From contig JAQBFJ010000266.1 of NCBI GenBank assembly GCA_032123435.1, positions 1 to 15,988 of the forward strand: 15,988 bases of DNA. Direction: 5' to 3'. Shown piece after piece: positions 14,114 through 15,988 of the stretch. Every line of letters begins with the position of its first letter. The first letter of the stretch is position 1. A model generated the notes under the pieces. The model saw only the letters and a list, made by a program, of their open reading frames with translations. It searched no databases and was not told the DNA's origin. The stretch comes from JAQBFJ01 sp032123435 (GTDB lineage Bacteria > Verrucomicrobiota > Kiritimatiellia > UBA8416 > JAQBFJ01). Made by a program: the position numbers and the translations under genes.

Positions 14114-14722
14114 ATGAAGAACGGCAGAAAACATCCTATAGTTTACATTATCGCCGGGTCAAACGGGGCTGGCAAAACAACTTTCGCGATGAAGTTTTTG
14201 CCCCGTATCGCCAAAATCAATTTTGTGAATGCCGACCTCATAGCCGCCGGACTTTCGCCGCTGGATACGGACTCTGTAGCCATTGAAGCAGGACGTATAT
14301 TTCTTGGCCGTATTCACGAACTTATCCATCGCAGAATAGACTTTGCGTTTGAAACAACATTGTCAGGAAAAAGTTATATCAAACTGTTATCCAAATTACG
14401 GTCCGCTGGTTATCGGGTTAATTTGTTCTTCTTATGGTTGCCGTCGATTGATCTGGCGCTCAAGCGCGTTGCTGATCGGGTGCGAAAAGGAGGGCATAAT
14501 ATTCCAGCAAAAACCATAAGCCGTAGATTCAAGCGGGGTATTCAAAATTTATTCAGCCAATATTGTGAGCTTTGTGACTTGATAGTGGTTTATGACAACT
14601 CAACAGCAGAACCAAGACTGGTTGCAACGATCGCTGGATCAAAAACAAAGGTAGTGAGACAAGACATGTTTCAGGCTATGCTGAATATTAAACATGAGGG
14701 ACAACATGACCGCAAAGAATAA
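14114..14722 (+). CDS. Zeta-toxin-like P-loop kinase
   Basis: This 202-residue protein belongs to the zeta-toxin-like P-loop group (COG4185 type). Zeta toxins phosphorylate UDP-N-acetylglucosamine and block wall synthesis; chromosomal relatives may act on other substrates. Visible motifs are Walker A GSNGAGKTT (15-23), NADLIAAGLSP (39-49), FETTLSG (79-85) in the substrate region, the arginine-rich segment RVADRVRKGGHNIP (118-131) followed by RRFKRG, and VYDNS (159-163). All of the expected catalytic motifs are present. The ATG at 14114 has AAGG only 3 bases upstream, a weak site that would keep toxin levels low. The small partner gene begins 17 bases before this gene ends. No epsilon antitoxin lies upstream, so the order differs from the plasmid epsilon-zeta system. 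Confidence 0.88.
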   Translation: MKNGRKHPIVYIIAGSNGAGKTTFAMKFLPRIAKINFVNADLIAAGLSPLDTDSVAIEAGRIFLGRIHELIHRRIDFAFETTLSGKSYIKLLSKLRSAGYRVNLFFLWLPSIDLALKRVADRVRKGGHNIPAKTISRRFKRGIQNLFSQYCELCDLIVVYDNSTAEPRLVATIAGSKTKVVRQDMFQAMLNIKHEGQHDRKE

Positions 14723-14924
14723 AAGAAACTCAGGCATTCCAGCCATAGCTCTGGTGGGCGAGAAGGCTCTCAAAGCTGCAGTGGCGGAGATTGTGGCTGA
14801 ACACAAGAAGACAAATAAGCCGCTGGCGATATGGCATAATGGAAAAGCCGTTATGATGTCTCCGGACAAGGTGGTGCCGGGCGTCAGGGAAAAACGCACA
14901 AAGTACGGCACAGGAAAAAAATAA
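14706..14924 (+). CDS. Small basic protein, candidate antitoxin of the zeta-like toxin
   Basis: This is a 72-residue protein. The ATG at 14706 is preferred over 14694 because GAGGGA (14696-14701) lies 4 bases before it. It overlaps the toxin gene by 17 bases, so translation is likely coupled. The sequence has a helical stretch (ALVGEKALKAAVAEIVAEHKKT, residues about 15-36) followed by PLAIWHNGKAVMMSPDKV and a basic tail. I recall small proteins with an AIW..GK.V motif beside zeta-like genes, and the position strongly suggests an antitoxin, but no family is certain. Placing the antitoxin second is unusual. Its better ribosome binding site compared with the toxin fits an antidote made in excess. 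Confidence 0.65.
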   Translation: MTAKNKRNSGIPAIALVGEKALKAAVAEIVAEHKKTNKPLAIWHNGKAVMMSPDKVVPGVREKRTKYGTGKK

Positions 14925-14963
14925 TTCTCTCTCTTCCCCCCTTGGATATTGGAAACTGAGTCC

Positions 14964-14984
14964 GACTTAGGGGTCCCCTCAGTC
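14964..14984. repeat. Palindrome between convergent genes
   Basis: GACTTAGGGG-T-CCCCTCAGTC is an inverted repeat with one mismatch, centred at 14974. It lies in the 77-base gap between the end of the small antitoxin-like gene and the end of the PAS gene. Neither side has a T run, so a classical terminator is unlikely. It may be a protein site, a cruciform-prone element or repeat debris. Confidence 0.45.
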
Positions 14985-15001
14985 CCTACGACGCAACTGT
15001 C

Positions 15002-15703
15002 TCAGCGCTTCGGTTCCTCGTCGCCACCAACCGATGGTTGGATTTCTCCCATCATTTTCTTGTAGCAATTAGGACAATAGCCATGAGAGAAGTCCGCATT
15101 TGTATGGTCTCGCACATACACCTCAACCTGATGCCAGTAACCTTTGTCATCTCGTATTTTCTTGCAGGACGCGCAAATAGGGATGAGACCCTTTAACGTT
15201 CTGATGTTAGCAAGAGCATCTTTAAGTTCCTTGAGAAGTCTCTCTCGTTCTTCTTCTGCAACTTTGCGATCTGTAATGTCTGCATGTACCGCGATGAGGA
15301 CTTTTCCATAGCGATGGTGGTCAAACACGGAAACATTCGCATAGCACCAGAACGGGGTTCCATCTTTCTTGATGTTATGTACTTCACCGTGCCAATGGCC
15401 GCTTTTATCCAAGACAGCCATGATTTCCATGGCTGTTACTTTGGGGTCTTTCTGTGTAGGAGCATTTACGATTGAGACGTGTTTCCCGATCATTTCCCCC
15501 GGACCATATGCAAACATATGCTCAAATCGAGGATTCGTATATAGGATTGTACCATCATCTACTGAAATCAGATATATTCCTTCAGCCATATTGCCAATGA
15601 TCTCACTGTGAAGGCGTAATTCTTCCAAGGCTTCGGAAAATTTATCGGAGCTTCCAGCAAGTTGCTGCAAACGCTTGGCCAGTTCTTGATAGATAGGCTT
15701 CAT
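15002..15703 (-). CDS. PAS-domain protein with C-terminal zinc-ribbon-like module
   Basis: This 233-residue protein has AAGAAGG as a ribosome binding site about 9 bases before its ATG. A short helical start (residues 1-30) leads to a PAS sensor domain (about 31-147) with IIGNMAEGIYLIS, ILYTNPRFEHMFAYGPGEMIGKH, and the PAC-type end KDGTPFWCYANVSVF...VLIAVHADITDRK. A charged coiled coil (148-170) joins it to LIPICASCKKIRDDKGYWHQ (173-192) and FSHGYCPNCY. The four cysteines C177, C180, C210 and C213 form a CxxC...CxxC pair likely to bind zinc. This tail is common at the end of bacterial PAS and response-regulator proteins; its function is unknown. There is no kinase, GGDEF or DNA-binding output domain and no membrane helix, so it is probably a cytosolic sensor acting through a partner. 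Confidence 0.9.
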   Translation of the reverse strand: MKPIYQELAKRLQQLAGSSDKFSEALEELRLHSEIIGNMAEGIYLISVDDGTILYTNPRFEHMFAYGPGEMIGKHVSIVNAPTQKDPKVTAMEIMAVLDKSGHWHGEVHNIKKDGTPFWCYANVSVFDHHRYGKVLIAVHADITDRKVAEEERERLLKELKDALANIRTLKGLIPICASCKKIRDDKGYWHQVEVYVRDHTNADFSHGYCPNCYKKMMGEIQPSVGGDEEPKR

Positions 15704-15913
15704 AAAGACATACCTTCTTTCGCTCTCAGAAATCCAACAAGTATTAGTTTTCAGTTTACATTATTGGAGCATATATCACATGGACGATTCTATCCATTTT
15801 AACTTCCCCGTCAACATCTCCCCGACACGAACCGTCAATACCTAAATAATAGGACTGACTCGTTTTCGTCTCAATTCCCAATTCTTAATTCTTAAGGGCT
15901 GACCCCGTCTCCT
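15704..15913. other. Intergenic repeat-derived DNA upstream of the PAS gene
   Basis: No intact gene is seen. On the minus strand an open fragment of about 40 codons ends at the TAA at 15756-15758. It includes SYYLGIDGSCRGDVDGEVKM and lacks a start with a ribosome binding site. It begins at the inverted repeat copy at 15886-15905 and looks like remnant or dispersed-repeat DNA. The promoter of the PAS gene must lie in this interval, but I could not pick a convincing -35/-10 pair. Confidence 0.35.
15886..15905 (-). repeat. Repeat copy 3, right member of an inverted pair
   Basis: The minus strand reads GGGTCAGCCCTTAAGAATTA, matching 13891-13910 at 19 of 20 positions in the opposite orientation. 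It lies 8 bases beyond the stop codon of the truncated signal-peptide gene at the right edge. Confidence 0.75.
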
Positions 15914-15985
15914 CTAGAATATCTCTTCAGCCGAGGCGAGCGAAGCCAGAAGGCCTGCGACTATGATTGTTGCTATCTTCTTCAT
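15914..15985 (-). pseudogene. Truncated exported-protein gene: signal peptide followed by a stop
   Basis: The minus strand encodes a near-ideal signal peptide, MKKIATIIVAGLLASLASA, followed by EEIF and a TAG stop, 23 residues in all. A basic start, hydrophobic core and ASA cleavage site in so short a frame are unlikely by chance. The mature part is missing, and the repeat copy at 15886-15905 follows within 8 bases, so the gene was probably cut by insertion or deletion at that repeat. The upstream region lies outside the window, so the ribosome binding site cannot be checked. Confidence 0.55.
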
Positions 15986-15988
15986 CTC

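Noticed and set aside
14056..14286. 76-codon frame overlapping the start of the zeta-like gene
   Set aside because: It is out of frame with the toxin, which has all its kinase motifs. The frame lies across the promoter region and is probably chance.

Overview
The window looks like part of a mid-GC bacterial chromosome from a Gram-negative-type organism. It encodes several Sec-exported proteins, an inner-membrane-anchored SurA/PpiD-type chaperone, a large two-part ABC exporter and clear Shine-Dalgarno sites. The combination of FecR-like and poly-threonine secreted proteins, a transglutaminase-ABC cluster and a PAS/zinc-ribbon protein suggests the PVC superphylum (Kiritimatiellota/Lentisphaerota type). 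That placement is an inference from gene style only. No rRNA, tRNA or CRISPR array was seen.

Left part (1-4942, plus strand): two consecutive exported proteins come first, a FecR-like protein and a small protein with a 13-threonine run. A strong hairpin with a T run follows. Next is a membrane-anchored SurA-N/PpiD-like chaperone whose stop codon overlaps the start codon of phosphopentomutase deoB (ATGA).

Middle part (4955-11954, minus strand): the order of transcription is a Phd/YefM-like antitoxin with no toxin after it, an exported phospholipase-D-type protein fused to a winged-helix domain, a BaiN/YhiN flavoprotein, and then a compact three-gene set. That set is a membrane-anchored transglutaminase-like protein, an ABC ATPase and a 12-TM ABC permease. 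It converges on deoB with only 12 bases between the stop codons.

Right part (about 11955-15988) is accessory DNA. It holds a 1.57-kb IS4-family insertion sequence with 28-bp terminal inverted repeats and an intact transposase, short repeats of the GGGTCTGCCCTTAA type, and a zeta-toxin-like kinase overlapping a small candidate antitoxin. Next is a PAS/zinc-ribbon protein, and at the right edge an exported gene cut off just after its signal peptide. A 20-base repeat occurs in inverted orientation on either side of the toxin/PAS block (13891-13910 and 15886-15905), so that block may have moved as a unit.

The most unusual items are the secreted nuclease/winged-helix fusion beside an orphan antitoxin, and the repeat-flanked toxin/PAS block. 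No complete new defence or metabolic system can be claimed from the sequence alone.
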